Positions 25,121-33,944 of a DNA stretch of 64,000 nucleotides are shown here, piece by piece. The first letter of the stretch is position 1; every line of letters begins with the position of its first letter. The stretch is from NCBI GenBank assembly GCA_965228695.1, contig CBDDIB010000002.1, positions 2,976,001 to 3,040,000 of the forward strand, written 5' to 3'. The translations under genes were made by a program, and so were the position numbers. The notes beneath the pieces are model-generated. The model was not told the origin of the DNA. It did not search any database and saw nothing but the letters and a program-made list of their open reading frames with translations. The stretch is from JAJFJD01 sp965228695 (lineage in GTDB: Bacteria > Pseudomonadota > Alphaproteobacteria > UBA8366).

Positions 25121-26428
25121 ATGGGAATGACCGCGGTCGAGAAGATCATCGCACGTGCGAGCGGAAAAGAGTCGGTGGAACCGGGCGACCTTGTCTTCCC
25201 GGACCCGGATCTGATCGTCATTCACGACGCGCTGGTGCTGCCCAGCAAGAACGAGTTGGACGAGATCGGCATCGACCGTCTGAAACATCCCGATCGGGTG
25301 GTCATGGTGACCGATCACGAGGTGCTGTACACGTCGCAGCGCGGGGCGGAAATCGGCGCGACGATCCGCAAGGCGGCGCGCGATTGGGGGGTGGAGCAGT
25401 TCTACGACGTCGGCCGCGGCGGACACGGCCATATCTTTCTTAACGAACGCGGGATCATCCTGCCGGGCATGTTCGTGTTCGATAACGACCGGCACACGAC
25501 GAACCATGGCGTGGTCGGTGCGTTTTCGCTGCGCGTCGGGGCGGAGATCACGCGCGTCCTGGCCACCGGCACCGTATGGACGGTCGTCCCGAAGACCATT
25601 CGTATGACGCTGAAGGGCGTGTTGCAGCCCGGCGTCTATGCGCGCGACGTGGGCTTCCGTATGGCGGCGGGATTGCGGGCCGGCGGCTTCTACGGCGTCG
25701 ATATAGATTACCGCTTGCTGGAGCTTTGCGGTCCCGGATTGGATCAATTCACCTGGGACGGCAAGCAAGCATTGTGCACGTCGCCGACCGAGGTGCGGGC
25801 CATCGGCGTGTTCATCCCGCCGGATGCCGCGATGCTGGAGCAGATTTCAGCCGTCGCCGAGCGGCCCTTCGAACCGGTTTATAGCGATGAGGACGCGGTT
25901 TACGAGGCGGACTTAGCGCTCGATCTGAGCGACCTCGAGCCGCAGGTGTCGCTGACGCACGGGGCATGGAACGGCGTCGATCTGTCCCAGGTCGAGGGCA
26001 CGGGTATCGATCATGCCTTCATCGGGTCCTGCGGGTCGGGCAAATGGGAGGATCTGGAGATCGCCGCCCGTGTGCTCGACGGCAACCGGATCGCGCCGGG
26101 GGTGCGCCTGTTCATCGTGCCGGGCACCGAGGATTCGAACCGCCGGCTGAACAGTACCGGCCTGCTGGATATCTTCCAGGAGGCGGGCGCGATCATGCTG
26201 CCGCCGGGCTGTGGGCCGTGCAACGCGGGGAACATGGGGCCGGTGCATGAGGGGGAAGTGTCGATCTCGACCGCATCCACCAATCTGCTGGGCGACATGG
26301 GCGAGAAGGACTGCGAGCTCTACCTCGCGAGCCCGGCCACGGTTGCCGCGTCGGCGGTGGCGGGGAAGGTGACCGATCCGCGGAGCGTCGACGCGCTCAT
26401 GACGATGCATGCGGAGGCGGGCCGATGA
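25121..26428 (+). CDS. Aconitase/isopropylmalate dehydratase family, large (LeuC-like) subunit, divergent
   Basis: The 435-residue protein keeps the three iron-sulfur cysteines of hydro-lyases: Cys304 in FIGSCGSGKWEDL, then Cys364 and Cys367 in PPGCGPCNAGN. It has the LeuC order ILPGMFVF...HTTNHGVVGAF, ATGTVWTVVPKTI and GVYARDV. The substrate-loop DSHT of typical members reads DNDRHT (residues 121-126), and the usual TNG after the first cysteine is GSG. It is probably a hydratase/dehydratase of a 2- or 3-hydroxy diacid other than isopropylmalate. It overlaps the small-subunit gene by 4 bp. Confidence 0.8.
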   Translation: MGMTAVEKIIARASGKESVEPGDLVFPDPDLIVIHDALVLPSKNELDEIGIDRLKHPDRVVMVTDHEVLYTSQRGAEIGATIRKAARDWGVEQFYDVGRGGHGHIFLNERGIILPGMFVFDNDRHTTNHGVVGAFSLRVGAEITRVLATGTVWTVVPKTIRMTLKGVLQPGVYARDVGFRMAAGLRAGGFYGVDIDYRLLELCGPGLDQFTWDGKQALCTSPTEVRAIGVFIPPDAAMLEQISAVAERPFEPVYSDEDAVYEADLALDLSDLEPQVSLTHGAWNGVDLSQVEGTGIDHAFIGSCGSGKWEDLEIAARVLDGNRIAPGVRLFIVPGTEDSNRRLNSTGLLDIFQEAGAIMLPPGCGPCNAGNMGPVHEGEVSISTASTNLLGDMGEKDCELYLASPATVAASAVAGKVTDPRSVDALMTMHAEAGR

Positions 26429-26958
26429 GCGGGTTCGATTGGACGCTGCGCGGACGCTGCTACAAGCTCGGCGACGATGTGCCCCATGCGGGCGACGTCA
26501 TCCCGCAATGGATCATCGCCGGGCGGTTCCTCGACCCGGAGATGCTGATCCCGCACCTGTTCGAGCAGATCGATCCCGGTTTCCATGAACGCGCCCAGCC
26601 CGGCGACATCATCGTCGCGGGGCGCAACTTCGGGATGGGGCCGAAGATGAACGGCTATGTAGCGATGCAGGCGCTGGGGCTGGGCTTGATTTGCGAATCC
26701 ATGCCGTTTCTCGCCTATCGGGCGGCGGTCGGCTGTGGGCTGCGAACCCTGACCGACTGCGCCGGCGCGACGGATAAGGCGGAGATGGGCGACGACATCG
26801 AAGTCGACTTCATCAGCGGCGCATTCACCAATCACACCCAAGGGCTGACCGCGCAGTTTCCGGGTGTGCCGGACGGGTTACAGGACCTGATCGCCTGTGG
26901 CGGCAACAAGGGCTGGCTCGCGCATTGGTGGGAAACGGAGCAGGCGGCGCAGTGTTAG
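26425..26958 (+). CDS. Aconitase/isopropylmalate dehydratase family, small (LeuD-like) subunit, divergent
   Basis: The 177-residue swivel-domain subunit starts with a LeuD-like LRGRCYKLGDDV. The loop that normally reads NFGxGSSREHA is NFGMGPKMNGYVA (residues 68-80), so the catalytic Ser and substrate-binding Arg of aconitase, LeuD and homoaconitase are absent. Translation is coupled to the large subunit (ATGA overlap). It is followed by a clear intrinsic terminator. The pair may catalyse a different or much altered hydro-lyase reaction. Confidence 0.78.
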   Translation: MSGFDWTLRGRCYKLGDDVPHAGDVIPQWIIAGRFLDPEMLIPHLFEQIDPGFHERAQPGDIIVAGRNFGMGPKMNGYVAMQALGLGLICESMPFLAYRAAVGCGLRTLTDCAGATDKAEMGDDIEVDFISGAFTNHTQGLTAQFPGVPDGLQDLIACGGNKGWLAHWWETEQAAQC

Positions 26959-27001
26959 CCGGCGCTCACTCCGCGGCGGCAGCGCCAACGCGGGCCGGCG
27001 C

Positions 27002-27034
27002 AAGACCGGTGCATCCGATTCCCACCGGTCTTTT
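27002..27034. terminator. Intrinsic terminator (probably bidirectional) after the LeuD-like gene
   Basis: Perfect 10-bp arms (AAGACCGGTG at 27002-27011, CACCGGTCTT at 27023-27032) with an 11-base loop run into TTTTA. It sits between the convergent LeuD-like and chemoreceptor genes. The A-rich left side is short, so termination is stronger for the plus strand. Confidence 0.8.
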
Positions 27035-27058
27035 ATGCCGATTCTTGTCCCGGGCCAG

Positions 27059-29395
27059 CTACGAGGCTTTTACGTGGGCGATAAACGCTTCGACTTCCAT
27101 ACTCAGCGTTTCCCCTTGTTTAGCAAGTTCATCCGCGGCGCTGAGGACTTGTTGTGCGGCCGCACCTGTTTCCGAAGCCGCCTGATTGACGCCCGTGATA
27201 TTATTACTGACGTCTTGCGTACCGGACGCCGCCTGCTGCGTATTCTCTGAGATTTCCTGAGTTGCTGTCCCTTGCTCGCCTACAGCGTTCGCAATCGTCT
27301 CAGCAATCGAATTGATTTCGCCAATCGTTTTACCAATGCTGTTGATCGCGTCGACGGCATCGTTCGTTACGGACTGCATTTCCGTGATCTGGCCGCCTAT
27401 TTCCTCGGTGGCCTTCGCTGTCTGATTGGCGAGATTCTTAACTTCGGACGCGACCACTGCGAAGCCCTTGCCGGCCTCGCCGGCACGGGCAGCTTCGATC
27501 GTCGCGTTCAACGCCAACAGATTTGTTTGTTCGGCAATTTCGCTGATCAGATTAACGACCTCTCCGATCTTTTGCCCCGAGTTGACCAAACTCTGCACTG
27601 TCTCGTTGGTTCGCTCGGCCTCCGTATTGGCTTTGACCGCAATTTCCGTAGATTGTTTAACTTGTCGGTCGATTTCACGAATGGAAGCCGACATCTCTTC
27701 GGAGGCGGACGCGACCGTCTGTACGTTGGCCGTGGTCTGCTCGGAGGCCGCCGCTGCCGCGGATGCCTGCCGGCTGGTTTCTTCTGCCGTCGCTGACATC
27801 GACTCCGCCGTTGATCGCATCTGGGTCGCGGCGGCGGAAACGTTTCTTACGACATCCGCTACTTTTTCCGAAATATTCATCTGCTCGGTAATGACCGACC
27901 ACGCCATCATCGGCCCGGCATAGTCGCCGGCCTTGTTTCGAATTGCGCTGAACTTGATGGAAAGGTGCTCGTCTCCAAGCTTGATATTGGCCGAGTGCGG
28001 CAGATTGCTAGGATCCGAAAGGATATTGCGTTGCTCATCCGCATTCTCATAGAAGATGTCGATGGAGTTTCCGAGCAATTCGTCGACCTTGCAGGGTAAA
28101 AGTTGCTCCAGCGTCTTCAGCGTGGTGGTGGTCGACTTGTTCACATAGGTGAACTTGAAGTCGTCGACATCGCACATCATCACGTTCATCGGCATGTCCT
28201 CGACCATCTGACCGAGCTTGAAGGATTGGGACACCTCCTCGCGCAGGGTCGTCATTGATCGGGCCATATCCCCGATCTCGTCCTGTCGCTCCGTTCCATG
28301 TATTTCAATGTCCGTATTACCGGCGGCGAGCTTGTTCATGTTTTCGGTTGTCGTTGCAATCGGTCCGACAATGCCGCGGATCAATATGATCGCCGTCGCG
28401 ACAGTCGCTAACATCATGCCGGCAACGATCACTGAAATAATGATGAATTCCCAAGTCGCGGCGGATTTGATCGACTTAAGCATATCGATCAAATCAATTG
28501 CCAGACGGTCCTCCACAGTCTTATAGAGCCCGATCTTTTCGGTAATTGTCTTGAACCACTGACCCGCTTCGATGCCGCCGGTATTGCCCGATTGCGGGCT
28601 CTCGATGGCGATCTTGCGCAAGCGGTTGACGTTGTCCACCGCCGGTCCGCTCATCGTGGATTTGAAGAATTCCAGTTGTTCGGGCGTGGCGTAATTCGCA
28701 AAAGTTTTATTGAGAATATCCTGCATTGCGATCAGGCGTACGAAATTCCGGTAAACCGGTGGCGCGAATTTGCCCGCGCCGAAACCTGCGGCGCCCATCG
28801 CACGCTCGATCCCGGACCGTTCCTTGGCCTGAAGTATCAGCGTATAAGCGGTGATCGCGTTGGCGACCTCACCGTTTGAGGCGATTACCGCCATTTCTTC
28901 GATGACGGCGAGAAGCTTGGTAATCGTCGGCGTGTAGTAGGCCGCCATCTGCGGTACGGTGAATTCGAAACGGCTCACCTGCTGCCGCTTTTCGGCCAAT
29001 GGCGTCAGCGCCGCCGTTGCGCTCTCGATTTTGCTCGCCAATGCGGCGTCGTACGAATCAACATCGAACGTCGCGAACGCTTGCGCCAGAACGGCGTGAT
29101 TTTGATCGGTCATCGCGCGCTGCTGCCGCAGGGCGTCGCCGAATTTTGTTCCTTTGCTCGAAATGAAACCGGCCGACATGCCGCGTTCTTTCTGCATCTC
29201 ATGGACCAGAGCGCTTATTTTCGGCGCGATGGTTCCGATTGTCAGGATTGCATTCGCGTCGGATTGGCGTTTCCAATCACCGATTAGCACCATACTGCTG
29301 AATGCAAGCGCCCCCAGAAAAGGAAGCAACAGCATTAAATAAATTCGGTGGCTTATGCGAAGCGCTGAGGGGGATGTGAATGCGGCAAAGGGCAT
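27059..29395 (-). CDS. Methyl-accepting chemotaxis protein with N-terminal NIT-type sensor domain
   Basis: The 778-residue receptor has a first transmembrane helix at about residues 18-40. An extracytoplasmic helical domain beginning APKISALVHEMQKERGMSAG, typical of NIT (nitrate/nitrite-sensing) domains, extends to about residue 305. It is followed by a second transmembrane helix (about 315-345), HAMP, a PAS-like segment (about 400-510) and the MCP signalling core with EQTNLLALNATIEAARAGEAG. It would report an external ligand to CheA, but no che genes are nearby. AAAAGGAAG precedes the ATG. The ligand is inferred only from the domain type. Confidence 0.9.
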   Translation of the reverse strand: MPFAAFTSPSALRISHRIYLMLLLPFLGALAFSSMVLIGDWKRQSDANAILTIGTIAPKISALVHEMQKERGMSAGFISSKGTKFGDALRQQRAMTDQNHAVLAQAFATFDVDSYDAALASKIESATAALTPLAEKRQQVSRFEFTVPQMAAYYTPTITKLLAVIEEMAVIASNGEVANAITAYTLILQAKERSGIERAMGAAGFGAGKFAPPVYRNFVRLIAMQDILNKTFANYATPEQLEFFKSTMSGPAVDNVNRLRKIAIESPQSGNTGGIEAGQWFKTITEKIGLYKTVEDRLAIDLIDMLKSIKSAATWEFIIISVIVAGMMLATVATAIILIRGIVGPIATTTENMNKLAAGNTDIEIHGTERQDEIGDMARSMTTLREEVSQSFKLGQMVEDMPMNVMMCDVDDFKFTYVNKSTTTTLKTLEQLLPCKVDELLGNSIDIFYENADEQRNILSDPSNLPHSANIKLGDEHLSIKFSAIRNKAGDYAGPMMAWSVITEQMNISEKVADVVRNVSAAATQMRSTAESMSATAEETSRQASAAAAASEQTTANVQTVASASEEMSASIREIDRQVKQSTEIAVKANTEAERTNETVQSLVNSGQKIGEVVNLISEIAEQTNLLALNATIEAARAGEAGKGFAVVASEVKNLANQTAKATEEIGGQITEMQSVTNDAVDAINSIGKTIGEINSIAETIANAVGEQGTATQEISENTQQAASGTQDVSNNITGVNQAASETGAAAQQVLSAADELAKQGETLSMEVEAFIAHVKAS

Positions 29396-29941
29396 TACTG
29401 GCTTCCTTTTATGTCTGAAGAAACCGAATGATCGTTAGATCCTTTAAAACGGGTAGCCTCGACGAAAGCGGGGCGGCGGACCCTAATACGGGGCCAATTG
29501 AAAGTGAGGGATTCGGACGCAGAAATTAATTCTTGTGCCTTCACCCAACGAATAAAGAGGTTGAGGCGGCAGAAGTTTGTATCCGATGATCACAATCGAG
29601 ACTATTGCTACCGAACGTGAATTAAAGTTTCGTGAATAATCTAAACGATTGAAAGATTTATAATTTGAAATACTAAAAGGTGTAAATTCGGTGGCCGGAT
29701 CCCGAATTAAGGGGTGGAGGCTTGCCGTTTCGCGCGCGCAATTCTCCAAAACGAGCAATGGGGGGCGCCATATCGATGGTGATTTGCCGGAGCCGCCTTC
29801 GGCGGCGGTGAATTTCCGCTTTCCCGATTGCGAACCGGTCCCGTGATTGCGGAGCGAAAGGGCATGATGGCGTAGAACGGCTTGTTCGCGGTCATCTGCA
29901 TGCGCAACGGGTCGAGCGCGCTGGCTTTATGCCGGCTGCAT
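29396..29941. other. AT-rich intergenic region upstream of the chemoreceptor gene
   Basis: This 546-bp stretch contains no gene I can support. Its middle (about 29560-29700) is markedly AT-rich against the GC-rich surroundings and probably holds the chemoreceptor promoter (minus strand). The part nearest 29942 follows the Baeyer-Villiger gene stop. A short minus-strand frame within it lacks a ribosome binding site and coding character. Confidence 0.4.
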
Positions 29942-31576
29942 TCACTCCGCGGCGGCGGCGGTTTTCGCTTCGAAGCGGAAGCCCTTGTAGCCGTTCTCGA
30001 CGACATCCTCGCAAATACGCCGATAGACGCCGACGCCGCCGATATACGGCGTGAACAGGCGCGGCTTGCCGGGAATGTTGGCGCCCATATACCAGGAGTT
30101 GGCGCGCGGGAAGAGTGTCTTGTTCGCGGCCTCCTGCACGTGATCGACCCAGTCGTCCTCGGCCTCCACGGTCGGTTCCATCACCTCGAACCCGTGTTCC
30201 CGCATATGGACGATGCTGTCGATGACGAAGTCCACATGCTGCTCGATGGACATCACCATGTTGCTCTTGACCGAGGGGCTGCCCGGCCCGGTGATCATGA
30301 ACATGTTCGGGAAAGCTTCCGACATCACGCCCAGATAGGTGCGCGGCCCGGCGAACCATTTCTTCTTGAGCGCCTGATCGCGGCGGCCCCGGATGTCCAC
30401 GTTGAACAGCGTGCCGGTCATGGCGTCGAAGCCGGTTGCGAAGACAATGCTGTCGAAGGCGTATTCCTGGCCGTTGGCGACGAGGCCATCCGGTGTCATC
30501 CGCTCGATCGGCGCGCCGCTGATATCGACCAAGTCCACATTGTCGCGGTTATAGGTTTCGAAATACCCGCTGTCGACGCAGATCCGTTTGGTGCCGATGG
30601 GATAGGTCTTCGGCGCCAGCAACTCGGCGGTTACCGGATCCTTCACGATCGTCCGAACCTGGTTGCGTACGAATTCCGCGGCCGTGTCGTTGGCTTCCTG
30701 GCTGGTCAGGATGTCGTTGAACGAGCCGAGAAAGATTGTCCCGCCGACTTTCCAGCGCTCCGCGAATACCGCCTGGCGTTCTTCCTCGCTGACGGAAAGC
30801 GCAGGCTTGTCGTTCAGGTCTTTCAGGCTGCCATGGCCGGAATAGCGCATCTCCTCACGCTTCGCCGGATACACGTCCTTCCAGGACCGCTCGTATTCCT
30901 CGGTCATCGGGACGTTGCGCGACGGCAGCGAATAGTTCGGCGTGCGCTGGAAAACGGTGAGGTGCGCCGCTTCCTCGGCCAGCACGGGGATCGCCTGGAT
31001 GCCGGATGAGCCGGTGCCGATTACCGCAATCCGCTCGCCGGTGAAGTCGACCTTCTCATGCGGCCAATTGCCCGTGTGGAAGGTGCGGCCCGTGTAGTCG
31101 TCGAAGCCCTCTAATTTCGGAACCTGCGCCGTGGAGATACAGCCGGTGGCCATAATGAAGAACTGCGCGGAAACGCGCTCGCCGGAATCGGTTGCGACCG
31201 TCCAGCGGCGCGCGCCCTCGTCGTAATGGGCGGCGGTCACCTCGACGTTGAAGTCGATGTCCTTCCGCAGGTCGAATCGGTCGGCGACATGCTCGATATA
31301 GGCGAGGATCTGCGGCTGCGGCGAGAATTTCTCGCTCCATTTCCATTCCTGCTGCAGGTCTTCGTCGAAGGAATAGGAATACTGCATGCTCTCCACGTCG
31401 CAGCGGGCACCGGGATAGCGGTTCCAGTACCAGGTGCCGCCGACATCGCCGCCGCGCTCGAATACCCGGGTCGTCAGTCCCAGTTGCCGGAAGCGATGGA
31501 GGAGATAGAGCCCCGAGAATCCGGCGCCCACGATGACCGCGTCGACCGACGGGGATGCCTTGACCTGCTCCGACAT
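29942..31576 (-). CDS. Flavin-containing monooxygenase, Baeyer-Villiger type
   Basis: The 544-residue protein has two Rossmann motifs, FAD-binding GAGFSG (residues 17-22) and NADPH-binding GTGSSG (about 187-192). Between them lies the Baeyer-Villiger fingerprint YTGRTFHTGNWP (residues 161-172), which fits FxGxxxHxxxW[P/D] except that Tyr replaces the first Phe. GDVGGTWYWNRYPGARCD is typical of cyclohexanone/phenylacetone monooxygenases. It would insert oxygen next to a ketone to give an ester or lactone. No esterase is adjacent. An FMN hydroxyacid dehydrogenase lies upstream on the same strand. Confidence 0.9.
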   Translation of the reverse strand: MSEQVKASPSVDAVIVGAGFSGLYLLHRFRQLGLTTRVFERGGDVGGTWYWNRYPGARCDVESMQYSYSFDEDLQQEWKWSEKFSPQPQILAYIEHVADRFDLRKDIDFNVEVTAAHYDEGARRWTVATDSGERVSAQFFIMATGCISTAQVPKLEGFDDYTGRTFHTGNWPHEKVDFTGERIAVIGTGSSGIQAIPVLAEEAAHLTVFQRTPNYSLPSRNVPMTEEYERSWKDVYPAKREEMRYSGHGSLKDLNDKPALSVSEEERQAVFAERWKVGGTIFLGSFNDILTSQEANDTAAEFVRNQVRTIVKDPVTAELLAPKTYPIGTKRICVDSGYFETYNRDNVDLVDISGAPIERMTPDGLVANGQEYAFDSIVFATGFDAMTGTLFNVDIRGRRDQALKKKWFAGPRTYLGVMSEAFPNMFMITGPGSPSVKSNMVMSIEQHVDFVIDSIVHMREHGFEVMEPTVEAEDDWVDHVQEAANKTLFPRANSWYMGANIPGKPRLFTPYIGGVGVYRRICEDVVENGYKGFRFEAKTAAAAE

Positions 31577-31683
31577 GCATTCTTTCCTAACGGCTGCGTG
31601 CCGGACCGTGCCGCCGGCGCTGCGATCGATAAGCTACCCAATTCGCCGGGTTTTGTGAAATCCCCTGAAGGGGGAACCGGACA

Positions 31684-32859
31684 CTATCCAATCCGGTTGC
31701 GGCCCAGTGCGTCCGGATCCTGGTAGAGGAAATCCGGGCCAAGCTGCGAAATTTCGGTACAGCCGATTTGCGCCATGGTGAGTTCGACCTCGCGTTGCAG
31801 AATCGACATGGCCTTGGCCGCGCCGGTTTGGCCGCCGGCGACCAGTCCATACAGCGTCGGACGGCCGAGAAAAATGAACTTTGCGCCGAGGCAGAAGGCG
31901 GTCACCACGTCCGATCCGCGCCGCACGCCGCCGTCCAGCATTAAGGTCATGCGGCCGCCGACCGCCGCGTCGATGGCGGGCAGCACGTCGATCGGCGAGG
32001 GCGCGCGGTCGAGCTGACGCGCCCCGTGGTTCGAAACCATCAGGCCGTCGATCCCGATATCCGCGGCCCGGATGGCGTCGTCCGGCCGCATCACGCCTTT
32101 CAGCACCATGGTGCGCGGCCACAATTCGCGGAACCGTTCGACGACGCTCCAGTCCAGGACGCCGTGGATCTGCCCGGCGACGAACTCGGCGAGTTCCTCC
32201 GCGCTCACCGCGCGGCCCACATACGGTTCCCAGTTCGCCATGCGGGCGATGCCGTTCTGCATGTAGTTCTTGAACCAAAAGGGGCGGCGCAGCGCGTCGA
32301 GCTTGGAGGCGAGCGACAGCCGGAGCGGGCGGCCGAAGCCGTTGCGCCGGTTCCGTTCGCGGTTGGAACTGACCGGGACATCGACCGTGACGACCAACGT
32401 GGAAAATCCGAGATCGGCGGCGCGGCGGATCATGTCTTCGGAGATCGATTTGTCCTTGGCGGTGTAGAGCTGATACCAGCCGTGGTCGGGCGCGACCCTG
32501 GCCAGATCCTCCATCTTCGCGGTGGCCGCGCCGGACATGATGAAGGGAATGTTGGCGTCGCGGGCCGCCGCGGCCAGCATCAGGTCGCCGCCCCAGTGGT
32601 AATTCCCGATCCCGCCGGTCGGCGCCACGCCGAACGGATGCGAATAGGTGTGGCCGAACAGCGGTGTCTGCTGATCGATGGTCGAGATGTCGACCATGTA
32701 GCGCGGCATCAGCGGGTGTTTGCGGAAGGCGTTCTCGTTGACGGTCAGGCCTTTCTCGTCGTCGGCGCCGCCCTCGATGAAGTCGTAGATCACCTTCGGC
32801 AAACGCTTCTTCGCGAGTTTGCGCAGGTCGTCCAGGTTAATTGCGTCGTCGACGTTCAT
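31684..32859 (-). CDS. FMN-dependent alpha-hydroxy acid dehydrogenase (LldD/mandelate dehydrogenase family)
   Basis: The 391-residue TIM barrel has the family start PKVIYDFIEGGADDE. FMN-site residues are in GVAPTGGIGNYHWGGD and LVVTVDVPVSSNRERNRRNGF. The active-site His and Arg lie in MVSNHGARQLDRAPSPIDVLP, with the FMN-phosphate loop in LMLDGGVRRGSDVVTAFCLGA. It oxidises an L-2-hydroxy acid (lactate, mandelate, glycolate and so on) to the keto acid. The ATG was chosen by its AGAGG element and because longer starts add a non-homologous leader. It is divergent from the aminotransferase gene. Confidence 0.9.
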   Translation of the reverse strand: MNVDDAINLDDLRKLAKKRLPKVIYDFIEGGADDEKGLTVNENAFRKHPLMPRYMVDISTIDQQTPLFGHTYSHPFGVAPTGGIGNYHWGGDLMLAAAARDANIPFIMSGAATAKMEDLARVAPDHGWYQLYTAKDKSISEDMIRRAADLGFSTLVVTVDVPVSSNRERNRRNGFGRPLRLSLASKLDALRRPFWFKNYMQNGIARMANWEPYVGRAVSAEELAEFVAGQIHGVLDWSVVERFRELWPRTMVLKGVMRPDDAIRAADIGIDGLMVSNHGARQLDRAPSPIDVLPAIDAAVGGRMTLMLDGGVRRGSDVVTAFCLGAKFIFLGRPTLYGLVAGGQTGAAKAMSILQREVELTMAQIGCTEISQLGPDFLYQDPDALGRNRIG

Positions 32860-32992
32860 TTCGGTGCCTCTAGAGGGTCTTCCGGTGGGAATCCTGAGCG
32901 GTGAAGCATCGCGCGAATTTTCGCGGCGGGCAACTCGGCGGTGTATGGTGACGCTTCCGCAGGCCGGCAGGACGATTGGCGAGGAGAGACGC

Positions 32993-33919
32993 ATGCCCGA
33001 CACCCACAGCACCCATGACAGCGATCACGACGCCCGGAACGACGATATCAAGATCTATGTGAACGGCGAGATCGTCCACAAGGACGAAGCCAAGGTGTCG
33101 GTCTACGATTCCGGTTTCATGCTCGGCGACGGCATTTGGGAAGGATTGCGCCTGTATGACGGGACGTGGGCGTTCCTCGCCGACCATCTGGACCGGTTAT
33201 ACGAGGCCGCGAAGGCGATCGATCTCGACGTCGGCCTGACCCCGGCGGAACTGACCGACGCGCTGGAGGCGACCCGGCGGGAGAACGGCATGACGACCGA
33301 CGCGCACGCCCGGCTTATGGTCACGCGCGGCCGCAAGGCGAAACCGTTCCAGCACCCCCATCTCTCGCAATGGGGGGCGACCATCGTCATCATCATCGAG
33401 CATTCGGCCCCGGCGAAATCGCTGCTGCAGAGGGGCATAACGCTCGCAACGGTGCCGCAGGTGCGCGGGTTGCCGATGTCGCAGGACCCGAAGCTGAATT
33501 CGCACTCCAAGCTGAACTGCATCATCGCCTGTATCCAGGCGGAGAAGGCGGGGGCGGACGAGGGGCTGATGCTCGACCCGCATGGCTTCGTGAACACGAC
33601 GAACGCCTGCAACTTCTTCATCGTGCGCAAGGGCGCGGTGTGGACCTCGACCGGCGACTACTGCATGAACGGCATCACCCGGCGCAAGGTGATCGAGCTA
33701 TGCCGCGCGAACGACATCCCGGTGTTCGAGCACAACTACTCGCTGGTCGACACTTACGGCGCGGACGAGGCCTTCCTGACCGGCACCTTCGGTGCGCAGA
33801 CTCCGGTGCGCGAGATCGATGGCCGCCTGATCGGCGACGGCGAGCCCGGCCCGGTCTTCTGGCGCATCCGCGAGCTGTATGCCGATCTGGTCAAGCGGGC
33901 CTGCGGCGGCGCATGCTAA
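32993..33919 (+). CDS. Class IV PLP aminotransferase (branched-chain / D-amino acid type)
   Basis: The 308-residue fold-type IV enzyme begins IYVNGEIVHKDEAKVSVYDSGFMLGDGIWEGLRLYDG. The PLP lysine is in LNSHSKLNCIIAC, followed by GADEGLMLDPHGFVNTTNACNFF, where the usual VxE is VNT. It moves an amino group between a 2-oxo acid and an amino acid, and the stereospecificity is unresolved. GAGGAGAG directly before the ATG settles the start. An MBL hydrolase follows 25 bp downstream. Confidence 0.87.
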   Translation: MPDTHSTHDSDHDARNDDIKIYVNGEIVHKDEAKVSVYDSGFMLGDGIWEGLRLYDGTWAFLADHLDRLYEAAKAIDLDVGLTPAELTDALEATRRENGMTTDAHARLMVTRGRKAKPFQHPHLSQWGATIVIIIEHSAPAKSLLQRGITLATVPQVRGLPMSQDPKLNSHSKLNCIIACIQAEKAGADEGLMLDPHGFVNTTNACNFFIVRKGAVWTSTGDYCMNGITRRKVIELCRANDIPVFEHNYSLVDTYGADEAFLTGTFGAQTPVREIDGRLIGDGEPGPVFWRIRELYADLVKRACGGAC

Positions 33920-33944
33920 GCTGCCGAACAAAGGAGAATAAGAA

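Noticed and set aside
26959..27001. Minus-strand run encoding an AAAAE tail like the end of the Baeyer-Villiger protein, considered as a gene remnant
   Set aside because: Only about a dozen codons match, and the flanking bases are the terminator. Alanine-rich runs are common in GC-rich DNA.
29483..29758. Minus-strand open frame of about 91 codons upstream of the chemoreceptor gene
   Set aside because: It lies in AT-rich intergenic DNA, has no ribosome binding site and no recognisable protein character.
29707..30006. Minus-strand frame containing a fairly protein-like stretch near DPLRMQMTANKPFY
   Set aside because: It overlaps the well-supported Baeyer-Villiger gene end and has no start signal. 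The resemblance is probably chance.
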